From NCBI GenBank assembly GCA_036558645.1, contig DATBFG010000019.1, forward strand, positions 17,980 through 81,979: a stretch of 64,000 nt of DNA. The letters are read 5' to 3'. Position numbers and translations under genes: made by a program. Position 1 is the first letter of the stretch, and each line of letters starts with the position of its first letter. Of the stretch, positions 25,333 to 36,265 are shown piece by piece. The stretch comes from DATBFG01 sp036558645 (GTDB taxonomy: Bacteria > Acidobacteriota > Terriglobia > Terriglobales > Acidobacteriaceae). Under the pieces are notes generated by a model that saw only the letters and a list, made by a program, of their open reading frames with translations, had not been told where the DNA came from and searched no databases.

Positions 25333-26301
25333 TTATTTCGTAGGCGCCTTCATCACCCCCATCTCGGCGTCTACTTCATCCTCAAAAGCACGGCGTTTGC
25401 TTGCGATGAATCGTCTATACCCCTCCGGGTCAATCCAGGCATTCACGCCTTCAGCTGCCACCCGTTTTTGTTTTCCTTCAAGATCGAAGTATTCAGTATG
25501 ATGGCCGCCCCAGATGTCCGGGTGCAGGCTCTCGAGGAAATGAAGCGTGTTGCGATAGTCTTGATTAATACCGGCGTAGGATTCCGGCTGAGCCACTTTG
25601 TACCCCGGGTTGAAGCCGGCGCCGTCGGGAAATACGACTTTGTAAGCCTTTCCCTTCTCGAAAAGAGTCGTGACCCAGGTGGTCGAACCCTTCGTGTGCC
25701 CGGGGGTGTGATAAGCCGTCAATATCACTTCGCCAAGGCGCACGACATCGCCGTCACGCAGCACGCGGTCAACTTTCACGGGTGGTTGCCCCATGACCTG
25801 CCAGTCCTTGCCGTAGTAAAAATCACTTTTGCCACCGTCTTCGATCATGGCGACGTCTTCCTGCATGATGGCAATCTGCGCGCCCGTGATTTGCTTTAAA
25901 TAGGAGAAGGCGCCTGCGTGATCTGAATGTCCGTGACCGTTGATGATGATCCTGATGTCCTCGGGCTTGAACCCGAGTGTTTTGATCGATTGCACGATCA
26001 TTGGGCCAGAGTTGGCTGTCCCTGAATTCAGAAGGATATTCCCTTCCGTTGTCACAAAAAGCCATGAACTGAGGCCTCTGGTACCGACAAAGTAGAGGGG
26101 GCCGACAATGTGGACGGGGGCTATCGGTTCGTCCCAATGGAGGTATTTGGTTGCAAGCTCGATGAAGAGCTTGTTGTTATTGGCAAGGTCCTCTTTGGTG
26201 GGCAGTTTCGTCGGCGAGTCTTGGGCCCACACTGGGATCATAGTGATCACCAGCAATGCTACGCAGCCTAGAACAACCGCGGCGATTGAATTCAATCTCA
26301 T
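25333..26301 (-). CDS. Secreted metallo-beta-lactamase fold hydrolase, subclass B3-like
   Basis: A 322-residue periplasmic di-zinc hydrolase with signal peptide (IAAVVLGCVALLVITMIPVWA). Zinc ligands match subclass B3: H123, H125, D127 and H128 in NGHGHSDHAG, H202 in TPGHTKGSTTW, and a His in WGGHHTEY. The B3 hallmarks VGTRGLSSWLFVTTEGNILLNSG and NSGPMIVQSI are present. It may hydrolyse beta-lactams, but many soil B3-like proteins have other or weak activities, so resistance is not shown. Bracketed by motif copies D and 26458, as if inserted as a cassette. Confidence 0.88.
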   Translation of the reverse strand: MRLNSIAAVVLGCVALLVITMIPVWAQDSPTKLPTKEDLANNNKLFIELATKYLHWDEPIAPVHIVGPLYFVGTRGLSSWLFVTTEGNILLNSGTANSGPMIVQSIKTLGFKPEDIRIIINGHGHSDHAGAFSYLKQITGAQIAIMQEDVAMIEDGGKSDFYYGKDWQVMGQPPVKVDRVLRDGDVVRLGEVILTAYHTPGHTKGSTTWVTTLFEKGKAYKVVFPDGAGFNPGYKVAQPESYAGINQDYRNTLHFLESLHPDIWGGHHTEYFDLEGKQKRVAAEGVNAWIDPEGYRRFIASKRRAFEDEVDAEMGVMKAPTK

Positions 26302-26457
26302 TTTCTGGACCTCGTTCGTTCAAAACAATCAGCAACTCTGCGAGGAGAACCCATGAGCCTCTAAGAAATAGCTCGCCACTCACGGCACGAAAGTCTAGGT
26401 CTCCAGCCAGTGCAAGTCAATGATGCAACATTGAGTTCGCGTCGTTCTCGCACGGTG

Positions 26458-26489
26458 GTTAATGTAATATCGCGATTCGCTCATTGACA
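26458..26489 (-). repeat. TCAATGAG hairpin motif, minus-oriented copy
   Basis: Read on the minus strand: TGTCAATGAGCGAATCGCGATATTACATT. It contains the palindrome ATCGCGAT. Faces copy D across the metallo-beta-lactamase gene. The rest of 26302-26652 (351 bases) holds no gene. Confidence 0.65.
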
Positions 26490-26652
26490 CCGAAAAGGCA
26501 AGGAAAGGCGCAAGCTTGTACTATCACCTGATTTCGACACTTGGCCTCCGGTTACTCGTCACCCGGGCAAATGCCGGCGGCTAATCTTGACATCTCGCGA
26601 CCGCGGGACTAGCTTTCCCCAAGCCTGATCTGACTTCCCATAGGGGAACCAA

Positions 26653-28290
26653 ATGCGAAACTTCCCCCTCCTCATCCTGGTCTTGGTTGGTATTTCTTCT
26701 GGCGCCGCCCAACAACTTCCAGGAACGAGTGTCGCGCAGGCTGTACAACTCCTGCCAGACCTTGGAAATCATCATCATCCCATCGCTACCAAGAGTCCGG
26801 AGGCTCAGAAATTCTTCGATCAAGGCCTGGCGCTCGCCTACGCATTCAATCGCGCCGAAGCCGCACGTTCATTCCGCCGCGCCGCCGAACTGGACCCTTC
26901 CGCCGCTATGCCTTGGTGGGGAGTCTCTTTCTCGTTAGGTCGACATATGAACATGGACATTGATCAGGATGTCGATGCGGCAGGTGCATTCGCCGCGATT
27001 GAAAAAGCCCGCTCTTTGATGGCGAGTGCCCCCGAGAATGAAAAAGCTTACATTGAGGCGCTCGGGAAACGATGCTCAGGCGTGGCAAATCAAGACGACG
27101 CACATTTGGACGAGGAATATGCCTCCGTCATGCGCCAACTGGCCGCTCGCTACCCGGACGACCTCGATGCCCAAACACTTTTTGCGGACAGTCTTCTCAA
27201 TCGGCATCGCTACCACTGGTATAGCGCAGAAGGGCATCCCGAAGAAGGTTCGGAAGAAGTATTGGGCGTGCTGACGTCCGTAATTCTGCGCGATCCGGAC
27301 CATTACGGCGCGCACCATTTGTACGTCCATGAGTTGGACACTTCTCCACATCCTGAGTACGCGCTTGCGAGTGCCGCAACTCTGCACCGGCTAATACCCG
27401 GTGCGGGACACCTCGTTCACATGAGCGGGCACATTTTCATGAGCGTGGGTGATCTGGAAATGGCAGCTCAGGTCAATGAAGAAGCCGCCGCCGCTGATCG
27501 CGAGTTTTTCAAGCGTGCACCGGCCAGCGATGTCTACCGGTACGGTTACTACTGCCACAACCTGCACTTCATCGTGCGTGCCAGGACAGAACAGGGGCTC
27601 TACACGGACGCACGCCGAGCCGCAGACCTGCTCATTGCCCAGGCCACCGAGGGTGCGTCGTCCATGCTGGATATGTCCGACTACTACTTGCCAAACCGTC
27701 TCTTTCTACTGCTCCGCTTCGCGCGCTGGGACGATGTTCTGGCCGAGTCTGCCCCGGACAGCAAGATGATAATGACCGCAGCTCTCCGTCATTACGCACG
27801 AGCACTGGCGTACGCGGGGAAAGGCGATCGTGCCAAGACCTTGGAAGAACAACGGGCCTTTTCTGCAGCGCGAGCGGCAATCCCGCAGCAGAAGATGTTT
27901 CTGTTCAATCCCGCCGATAAGATCATGCACATCGCGGCACTGGTTTTGGAAGCGCGCCTCGCAACTAACACCGACTCCGCAATTTCCATTTGGCGCCGTG
28001 CCGTGGAAGCCCAGGATGCTCTCAGTTATGACGAACCGCCAGCCTGGTATTACTGGATACGCCAGTCACTCGGTGCGGCACTTATTCGCAGCGATCACGC
28101 CGGCGAAGCAGAACTCGTTTTTCGCGAAGGCCTGCGCCGCGCTCCACGAAATCCGCACCTTCTCTTTGGCCTTTTGAAGTCTCTCGAAGTTCAGGGAAAA
28201 TCTTCAGATGCCAGTTGGGTTCAGCGTGAGTTTGCAGCTTCATGGCGCGGTGGAGATCCGGCCAGTTCACTCCACATCGAAGACTTCTAA
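26653..28290 (+). CDS. Secreted tetratricopeptide-repeat protein
   Basis: A 545-residue extracytoplasmic protein with signal peptide (FPLLILVLVGISSGAAQQ). TPR-like helices occur in pairs, for example SPEAQKFFDQGLALAYAFNRAEAARSFRRAAELDPSAAMPWWG near the N-terminus and AELVFREGLRRAPRNPHLLFGLLKSLEVQGK near the C-terminus. No enzyme motif was seen, and histidine-rich HHPIATKSPEA precedes the first TPR. Close acidobacterial relatives are known only as TPR proteins; protein-binding or scaffold role inferred. Confidence 0.82.
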   Translation: MRNFPLLILVLVGISSGAAQQLPGTSVAQAVQLLPDLGNHHHPIATKSPEAQKFFDQGLALAYAFNRAEAARSFRRAAELDPSAAMPWWGVSFSLGRHMNMDIDQDVDAAGAFAAIEKARSLMASAPENEKAYIEALGKRCSGVANQDDAHLDEEYASVMRQLAARYPDDLDAQTLFADSLLNRHRYHWYSAEGHPEEGSEEVLGVLTSVILRDPDHYGAHHLYVHELDTSPHPEYALASAATLHRLIPGAGHLVHMSGHIFMSVGDLEMAAQVNEEAAAADREFFKRAPASDVYRYGYYCHNLHFIVRARTEQGLYTDARRAADLLIAQATEGASSMLDMSDYYLPNRLFLLLRFARWDDVLAESAPDSKMIMTAALRHYARALAYAGKGDRAKTLEEQRAFSAARAAIPQQKMFLFNPADKIMHIAALVLEARLATNTDSAISIWRRAVEAQDALSYDEPPAWYYWIRQSLGAALIRSDHAGEAELVFREGLRRAPRNPHLLFGLLKSLEVQGKSSDASWVQREFAASWRGGDPASSLHIEDF

Positions 28291-28598
28291 CTGCGCGGGA
28301 CCCTAACGGAGGCATCTTCTGCGGATGGCCGGTAACTCAGAGCCTGAGGATCTGGTTGTAGTTGGTGAAAAATCCCTGTAGCACTCCATCAACCCTTCGC
28401 GTATCCAACCTCTTTTTACGGCATGATCTCGGCATTCTAAAAAGCCCGCGCTCGCTATTCCGTCAATGGGCGGTTCCGCCTGCAACTGCACGCAATCCCT
28501 CTATTTTCCGTCACAGGTTGCACGTCACTATTACGTTCGTAAGCTTGCGGCTGATTATCTTTGGATGCTTGACTTCACCCTTTGCTAGCATCCGTGAC
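28291..28598. other. Gap before the PD40 gene
   Basis: 308 bases without a supported gene. The downstream reading frame extends back to 28362, but its residues before 28599 look non-coding in composition, and the signal peptide begins at 28599. Confidence 0.4.
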
Positions 28599-30332
28599 AT
28601 GCACAGTATTCGGAAACAGCCCGTGACGTGGACTGCTTCGATTGCAGTGTTCTTTGTATTTTTGACCAATCTCGCAGCCCCAGGTGCGGATCATCCCAGC
28701 GATCGGTCCGCTACGAAGGTGACCTCCGTCATCCAGCTTACCCATGATGGTGTGACCAAAACTGGCCTCTTATCGGACGATTCCAATCTCTACATCACAG
28801 AACTTCCGACTGGTCAGCACGTGGTGGCGAAATTTTCGTTGAAGACCTCCGACCAATCTCTCATTTCGAGCAGTCTTGCCAATATCCGAGCTCTCGATAT
28901 TTCACCCGATGGCACGCGGCTTCTTGTTTCGCCGATCAACGGCGGCATAAGCGGCATCGAGCTGTGGACCGTCCCTCTGAGCGCCGGTGCTGCATCGAAA
29001 CTAGGCGATGGCTTTGGTCGCGATGCGAGTTGGTCTCCGGATGGCAAGCAGTTGGTATTCGGCAAAGGGTCGGCTTTGTATGTAACCAACAATGACGGCA
29101 GCGGAGAACACAAAGTCTTTGCGGCCGAAGGTTCGGTTTTTGCGCCCCATTTTGCTCCAGACGGCAAGCGGATCCGTTTTAACGTCGGCAACGGCGGACA
29201 GAATGTAACAACTATTTGGGAAGTCGGGATCGACGGCGCGAATCCCCGTCCTGTCTTACCCGGCTGGCAATATGCTTCCGCCGCGTGCTGTGGTAACTGG
29301 ACTGCCGACGGCCGTTACTACATTTTCCAAGTCACGCAGGCTGTCCCGACTCCAGTAACAACACTCTGGGCAATACCGGACACAACGGAAAAGGACGACG
29401 CTACTCCGATCGAGTTGACAAGGGGACCCATGTCTTTTGGCAATGCCTCCCCAGCCCGCGACAACAAAGGAATCTGGGCGATCGGTGTTCAGCCCTCGGC
29501 AGAAGCTGTCCAGTACGACCCCAGCAAGAAAGATTTCGTTTCGCTGCTCTCCGGAGTCTCCGCCACCGATTTGGATTTCTCGTCCGACGGGAAGTGGGTC
29601 AGCTATGTGTCCGTGCCGGACGGAATATTGTGGAGGTGCAGGGCCGACGGAAGTGACCGTTTGCAACTGACCTCTTCCCCTGAGCGTGTTGCCCTGCCTC
29701 GCTGGTCACCAGATGGCAAGCAGATCGCCTATGTCAGCATGCACCCGGGAAAACCCTCAAAGATCGCCATCATTTCCGCCCAGGGCGGAGCACCTGTGGA
29801 TCTACTTAAGGAGAATCGTAGCCAAATCGATGCGAACTGGTCGCCGGACGGAACGCAAATCATGTTCGGCTACTTGCACGCTGCTGAAAAGATCGACATT
29901 CGCGTCGTCAATCTCAAGACTCATGCAGTCAAGATTGTTCCGGGCTCGCAGGGATTATTCAGTCCGCGGTGGTCTCCTAACGGCAGGTACATCGCTGCCA
30001 TGTCCCCTGATTTCACGAAAGTCATGCTGTTCGACTACCGCACTCGCAAATGGTCGAACTGGTTGACCGAGCCGGCGGGCGCTGTCAGCTATCCGGTCTG
30101 GTCTTCCGACAACGCGTATCTTTATTTTGACGATCTGGTTACGGACGAGGAGTCGATACGAAGAGTAAAGGTCGGGCAGAACCACACCGAACACGTCTTT
30201 ACGCTGAACGGAATCGAACGCTACCCCGGTCCTTTCGGTCTGTGGAGCGGTCGCACTCCCAATGGTGTCTGGATGTTCGCCCGTGACCGCAGCACGCAGG
30301 AGGTCTATCAGTTGAGTGTAGCGTTGCCGTAA
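28599..30332 (+). CDS. Secreted PD40/TolB-like beta-propeller protein
   Basis: A 577-residue protein with signal peptide (TWTASIAVFFVFLTNLAAPGA) and about ten WD40-like PD40 strands: ISPDGTRLLVSP, SWSPDGKQLVFG, FAPDGKRIRF, WTADGRYYIFQ, RWSPDGKQIAYVS, NWSPDGTQIMFGY and RWSPNGRYIAAM. The pattern matches TolB C-terminal repeats and the propeller of the kinase at 11601. The start at 28599 fits the signal peptide. It is followed 24 bases later by a TonB-C domain protein, so the two are likely co-transcribed. Role unknown; possibly part of an envelope binding system. Confidence 0.85.
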   Translation: MHSIRKQPVTWTASIAVFFVFLTNLAAPGADHPSDRSATKVTSVIQLTHDGVTKTGLLSDDSNLYITELPTGQHVVAKFSLKTSDQSLISSSLANIRALDISPDGTRLLVSPINGGISGIELWTVPLSAGAASKLGDGFGRDASWSPDGKQLVFGKGSALYVTNNDGSGEHKVFAAEGSVFAPHFAPDGKRIRFNVGNGGQNVTTIWEVGIDGANPRPVLPGWQYASAACCGNWTADGRYYIFQVTQAVPTPVTTLWAIPDTTEKDDATPIELTRGPMSFGNASPARDNKGIWAIGVQPSAEAVQYDPSKKDFVSLLSGVSATDLDFSSDGKWVSYVSVPDGILWRCRADGSDRLQLTSSPERVALPRWSPDGKQIAYVSMHPGKPSKIAIISAQGGAPVDLLKENRSQIDANWSPDGTQIMFGYLHAAEKIDIRVVNLKTHAVKIVPGSQGLFSPRWSPNGRYIAAMSPDFTKVMLFDYRTRKWSNWLTEPAGAVSYPVWSSDNAYLYFDDLVTDEESIRRVKVGQNHTEHVFTLNGIERYPGPFGLWSGRTPNGVWMFARDRSTQEVYQLSVALP

Positions 30333-30356
30333 GTTTGGGCCGCGAGGGCACACGCC

Positions 30357-30728
30357 ATGATAAAAAGACAACATGTGACCGTTCGGCTGAGCACATTCAC
30401 GCAGCTACTCGTTCTGCTCACCATATTATTCTGCGGCTTGACCAGCCCTCTTGCCTCGCAGACGAAGGAGCAGACCTTTTCTCAACGAAGAGTCATGACG
30501 CGGGTAGAACCTGAATACCCTGAGACTCTGAAGCGACTCTACATCGGAGGAACTGTGCGAGTGGAAGTCGTGGTCGACCCGGACGGCGGCGTCGATAAGG
30601 TTCAGTTGCTCGGTGGAAGTCCGATACTGGGCCAGTCCGCAATGAAAGCGATCAAGCAGTGGAAGTACGCGCGAGCTTCGAGCAGAGAAAAGTTGGTGGT
30701 TCTTATTGAGTTCGATCCACACTTGTAA
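30357..30728 (+). CDS. TonB C-terminal domain protein
   Basis: A 123-residue secreted protein. A signal-peptide-like hydrophobic stretch (STFTQLLVLLTILFCGLTSPLASQ) precedes a TonB-C domain (RVEPEYPETLKRLYIGGTVRVEVVVDPDGGVDKVQLLGGSPILGQSAMKAIKQWKYA). It lacks the proline-rich linker and cytoplasmic membrane anchor typical of TonB itself. Such domain-only proteins are common in Acidobacteriota. With the PD40 gene just upstream it may form a periplasmic pair. Could contact outer-membrane receptors, though none is nearby. Confidence 0.8.
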   Translation: MIKRQHVTVRLSTFTQLLVLLTILFCGLTSPLASQTKEQTFSQRRVMTRVEPEYPETLKRLYIGGTVRVEVVVDPDGGVDKVQLLGGSPILGQSAMKAIKQWKYARASSREKLVVLIEFDPHL

Positions 30729-30818
30729 GAACCATGCCCAGACGAACCGCCCGCGGTCAGCGCACGGGATAACCTTAATGGCCGGGGTCACTAGCCAAGA
30801 ACTAGAAACCAGTATTTC

Positions 30819-32435
<1,617 letters not shown>

Positions 32436-32571
32436 GATGATGACGGCCCTCTTCTATTCTCCAGACTGCGGAGAATGGGGTTTGTAGTATGAGAAATGTC
32501 AGGATTGAATAACAAAAATTTGACGAATCTTGAAACAGCTTGATCAGGTAGATCCATTGGATTACGAAAGT

Positions 32572-32868
32572 TCAACTCTTCTTCCACACCCGCCAAAACG
32601 AACTCACTCCGAACCACCCGAATAGCAAGGTGACGCAGATTGCTAGGATGACCCGACCCAAGCCTGCCTGCCCTGCAAGATATTTCACCAATTCACGCAC
32701 CAGGGCAGAAGCTGCGACAACACCTAACATCAGGAAAACAAAGCCGGTGACCTCGAGCCAAAGCTGATGAAGCGTCCGGCCGACGTGGCCAAGTGTCGTA
32801 CGCCCGGCCTGCATCAGCGCCGTCCACCCGCGGCTTCGCCGCGCCCGCTGCGCGGCTATCCGAGCCAT
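32572..32868 (-). CDS. Small basic membrane protein
   Basis: About 98 residues from the ATG at 32868 (ARIAAQRARRSRGWTALM). A basic N-terminus precedes two transmembrane helices (LEVTGFVFLMLGVVAASALV and VILAICVTLLFGWFGVSSFW) and a lysine-rich end. No known family was recognised; layout resembles small inner-membrane or holin-like proteins. A longer start at 32937 is possible. The gene lies between the mutase and a divergent small gene. Confidence 0.5.
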   Translation of the reverse strand: MARIAAQRARRSRGWTALMQAGRTTLGHVGRTLHQLWLEVTGFVFLMLGVVAASALVRELVKYLAGQAGLGRVILAICVTLLFGWFGVSSFWRVWKKS

Positions 32869-33029
32869 AATGCTCAATTTGCGGGACGTAGAAACGCTTA
32901 CCATCGTCATCGATTTTACCAATGTTCGGGGGTACAATAACCGCGCGGCACGTCACGAAACATTGTGACGACCGACCGCATCCAAGTAAGAGCAGGGGCC
33001 GGGTCGACCGACACCGCTAAGGGGACCGA

Positions 33030-33314
33030 GTGGATCAGCAATTAAAGCAACTCATGAAGGAACTTGGCGAAGCCATTAACGAATCATTGGCCGATTCCGA
33101 CCAGATCGCAGAAGTCGTCTCCAAAATTAAAGAAGGTGGCTACGACATCTTCCTGGTTCTCGAAGCCACGATTGGCGTGAGCAAACCGGGCGAAAAGGCC
33201 GGAGACAAGCCCTCCATGGTGACCACTCTGACGGGAAATCCCGAGCTCAAGGTAAGCGATCAGGACCTGAAGTTCCTCAAGTCCCTGCGTATCAAGATCG
33301 ACGACCGAACCTGA
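33030..33314 (+). CDS. Conserved-looking small hypothetical protein
   Basis: A 94-residue soluble protein starting at GTG (33030) with AAGGGG upstream. The composition is balanced and the middle (SDQIAEVVSKIKEGGYDIFLVLEATIGVSK) looks like a helix-strand protein. No family recognised. The ribosome-binding site and coding-like composition support it as real. Confidence 0.6.
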   Translation: MDQQLKQLMKELGEAINESLADSDQIAEVVSKIKEGGYDIFLVLEATIGVSKPGEKAGDKPSMVTTLTGNPELKVSDQDLKFLKSLRIKIDDRT

Positions 33315-33345
33315 CCCTCAAGGCGCTGTAGTCACTAACTCGTTC

Positions 33346-35535
33346 CTACTTTCCCGCAGCGTTTGGGATCACCGTCACATGCAAGAGGATGGAGTCGGTT
33401 GCGACCAGGTCCAGCCATCCATCGCGGTTGAAGTCAGCCACTGCCAGCGCGCTCACCAAAGACGTGTAGAACTCGCCAACATCGGGCTGAAACGTACCAT
33501 CTCCATTGCCAAGCAGCAGACGAGTCGAGTCCGACTGCGCGTAGCGCGCGTTGTGCCCGGTAATCAGGTCAATATTGCCGTCGTGATTGAAATCCCCGGC
33601 CACAATAGCCGATGGCCCATTCTCCTGAAGAGTCACACTCCAAGGTGCACGGAAACTTCCGTCCCCGTTCCCAAGCATGACTTGCACCGTCGACGGTTTG
33701 TCACACGCCACTGCTAAATCATCGTTTCCATCGTTGTTGAAGTCGGCGACCACCATCGCGCGCGGCTTAGTGAGTTGCGTGATCGCAGTTACAGGCTGAA
33801 AAGTGCCGTCCCCCTTGCCCAGCAGTTCACTCACCCGGGAAGTCTGATCGGCGACGGCCAAGTCGAACTTCCCGTCGCGATTGAAGTCGCCGAGTACTAC
33901 GTAGTAAGCACCCGTCGGCACTGGATAGTTGACCGCCGACTGAAAACCGCCGTCTCCAACTCCAAGCAGGATACTCACATCGTTACTCAGACCATTCCCC
34001 ACTGCCAGATCCAGTTTTTGATCGCCGTTAAAGTCGCCTACTACCACCCCATTTGGAGCGGAGTCCACGCGAAATGGCGATGATGATCCAAATGTTCCAT
34101 CCCCGTTGTTGAGCATGACATCTACAGTGCCGGTAACGGACTGAGCAAGCACCAGATCTGTGAAGCGGTCTCGATTGAAATCGCCCGCGGCAATGGCGGT
34201 GAGGAGATTTCCGATCTGGTAGGTAGCATGCTGCGTGAAAAGGCCACTCGGCTTCTGCAATAGCACGTTCACCTTGTCGCTCAATGCGACTGCGATGTCG
34301 GGTCGTTTGTCATTGTTAAAATCCGCGGTAGTGACCGCGTTTAGGATGGCGTTACTACCCATAAAGTAGCTCCGGGCCGCTTGAAAAACTCCGCGTCCGC
34401 TGTTCAGGAATACGCCAAGAGAATTCTGGAACGACGCTCCAACGCTGATATCGGCTAACCCATCACCATTCAAGTCCCCTGGTATCGCGGTTACCGAAGA
34501 CTTGAGTCCCGTCACGTAGGCCACCGGCCCGCTAAAACTGCCATGTCCCTGGTTGAGCAAAATCGTGAACACGCCATTGTGCGAATTAATGAACAGGTCG
34601 GGACCGCCATCACCGTCGAAATCGGCCGTCGACATGAAACTGAACGAAAAACCTGCATGGAAAAACATGGGTGGCTTGAACCGGCCATTTCCTCTGCCCA
34701 ATAGAATGATCAAACTGTTGTGTTCATTCAGAACCGCCAGATCGGTGAATCCGTCGCCATCAAAGTCAGGTGCCGCAAGTCCTGTCGGTGAACCTGGTAC
34801 CGGAGAATGGAGAGGCGGTTGAAAGGTTCCATCACCATTACTGAAAGAGACCAGAACATCAGTGTCAGCTAGCGCTACATCCATCTTGCCATCCTGGTTA
34901 AAATCTCCCAGCACGGCGTTGTGAGAGCTTTCGTCCAACAGGGTGTTGCGTGGCGTTGAAAACGACCCATCCCCTTGGTTGAGAAGTACGGTAAGCAAAG
35001 GATCTCCCTGGTCGCTAAAGTCTAAGGCCACGACATCTGGGGATCCGTCCCCGCTCACATCTCCCAACAAGGTAAACAGCGTGTTCTGCATCGTGGGATA
35101 GCTTCCGCCATCAAGGAAGGATGCATCACCGCGTCCAATGAGAATCTGGATGTCGCTTCCGCTTGCGATGGCGATGTCGACAATGCCATCGCCGTTCAGA
35201 TCCGCCACATTGACGTCCCCGGCATTAACTGTTCCGACGATCTCGCGGCTCTCTCCATAGCTTCCGTCTCCACGGCCTAGAATGATGGTGAGAGGTCCAT
35301 GCGGGTGTCTAACAAGGGCATCCAGGTTGCCGTCTCCGTCGAAATCGGCCAGAGTCCAAATGAATGGATTAGGACCCGCTGGGTACAGAGTGGGCCGCAG
35401 GAATATGTCTGCAGGACCGGCAAATCCCATTTCACACGTCATGGCGACAACAAGGCAGAAAACAAACCTCCACGAACTCCGTGGCCATTCTGGCCGCTTG
35501 CTCCAAGAAGGGAGATCGCGCAGTAACACAGACAT
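33346..35535 (-). CDS. Large secreted FG-GAP/VCBS repeat protein
   Basis: A 729-residue extracellular protein with a signal peptide (WRFVFCLVVAMTCEMGFAGPA) and about 14 repeats of the form GDFNRDGxxDLAVA...LLGNGDGTF. Each carries the calcium-binding DxNxDGxxD loop, so the protein is a long, probably double, beta-propeller. The ATG at 35535 is chosen because it leads the signal peptide and has GGAGT upstream; upstream in-frame codons to 35670 look non-coding. Likely binds a surface ligand. A related shorter protein is at 21423. Confidence 0.88.
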   Translation of the reverse strand: MSVLLRDLPSWSKRPEWPRSSWRFVFCLVVAMTCEMGFAGPADIFLRPTLYPAGPNPFIWTLADFDGDGNLDALVRHPHGPLTIILGRGDGSYGESREIVGTVNAGDVNVADLNGDGIVDIAIASGSDIQILIGRGDASFLDGGSYPTMQNTLFTLLGDVSGDGSPDVVALDFSDQGDPLLTVLLNQGDGSFSTPRNTLLDESSHNAVLGDFNQDGKMDVALADTDVLVSFSNGDGTFQPPLHSPVPGSPTGLAAPDFDGDGFTDLAVLNEHNSLIILLGRGNGRFKPPMFFHAGFSFSFMSTADFDGDGGPDLFINSHNGVFTILLNQGHGSFSGPVAYVTGLKSSVTAIPGDLNGDGLADISVGASFQNSLGVFLNSGRGVFQAARSYFMGSNAILNAVTTADFNNDKRPDIAVALSDKVNVLLQKPSGLFTQHATYQIGNLLTAIAAGDFNRDRFTDLVLAQSVTGTVDVMLNNGDGTFGSSSPFRVDSAPNGVVVGDFNGDQKLDLAVGNGLSNDVSILLGVGDGGFQSAVNYPVPTGAYYVVLGDFNRDGKFDLAVADQTSRVSELLGKGDGTFQPVTAITQLTKPRAMVVADFNNDGNDDLAVACDKPSTVQVMLGNGDGSFRAPWSVTLQENGPSAIVAGDFNHDGNIDLITGHNARYAQSDSTRLLLGNGDGTFQPDVGEFYTSLVSALAVADFNRDGWLDLVATDSILLHVTVIPNAAGK

Positions 35536-35732
35536 AGAAAGACTCCAGGGCGTTTGTATGGACAGCGGAGTCCGATTAGTTACCGGCTCCAGGGGAGGGG
35601 CAAAACCCGGCAAGTATATCCCTGAAAAGGAACCGGAAACAACGTCCTGCTTCTCGAACATTTTCTGCACAAAGCCGTCTTATTGCTGAGTCTCCTCAAC
35701 ACGCTATTCCCCTCACCCTTACAATCGATCTC

Positions 35733-35921
35733 ATGCCCAAGCGCATCCTCAAAGTGACCAAGTGGCTCGGCATGACTCCCACTGTGGCGATCTGTGCTGC
35801 CTGCAATGCTGAGTTCAAAGTTCCAGTCTCTTCTCTGAAAAGCACGCAAGCTTCGCGAAACAGCTTGCAACAGCAATTCGATACACACGACTGCCCGGAA
35901 AACGCCTCAGTCCCACAATAG
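35733..35921 (+). CDS. Small cysteine-containing hypothetical protein
   Basis: A 62-residue frame with ATG start, containing CAAC (residues 22-25) and a further Cys in THDCPE, a possible treble-clef or zinc-ribbon pattern. Basic overall. No family recognised. Small size keeps confidence moderate. Confidence 0.45.
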   Translation: MPKRILKVTKWLGMTPTVAICAACNAEFKVPVSSLKSTQASRNSLQQQFDTHDCPENASVPQ

Positions 35922-36265
35922 TCCTGCTCAAAGTTGCTTTCACTCCGGGAATGCCTTTTGCCTCTTAGTTCCCCAAATCCCTTGACCCCAGCACTATTCA
36001 GCGTAATGCTGTCGCCGAATACGAAACGCATTGAAATGTAGCTCAGCCGGCGGCGTTCACGGCCTGCCTGACCGCGACGAAAGAAAGGCGCACGGGCCGA
36101 GTGTGCTTGCTCGTTAGCAGCACGCTGCCGCCGGCTGACTCCTCTCCTTGCGGTGCGGCGAGCATTCTGTCTTCTGCTTCGCCGTTTTCTTCCCGCGGGC
36201 CTCCGTTTTTTTCGAACAAGTCAAACAAGCAACGGAGGAGTGTCTCTCCTCTGGAAGGAGCCTCT
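35922..36265. other. Gap before the papain-like protease gene
   Basis: 344 bases without a supported gene; an extended reading frame from 36101 into the protease has Ser/Pro-rich residues and is probably not translated. No clear promoter was recognised. Confidence 0.4.

Noticed and set aside
22504..26489. Integron cassette array with attC sites
   Set aside because: The repeated motif lacks a clear RYYYAAC/GTTRRRY core pair, copies face both ways, and no integrase gene is present in the window. Kept only as a repeat family.
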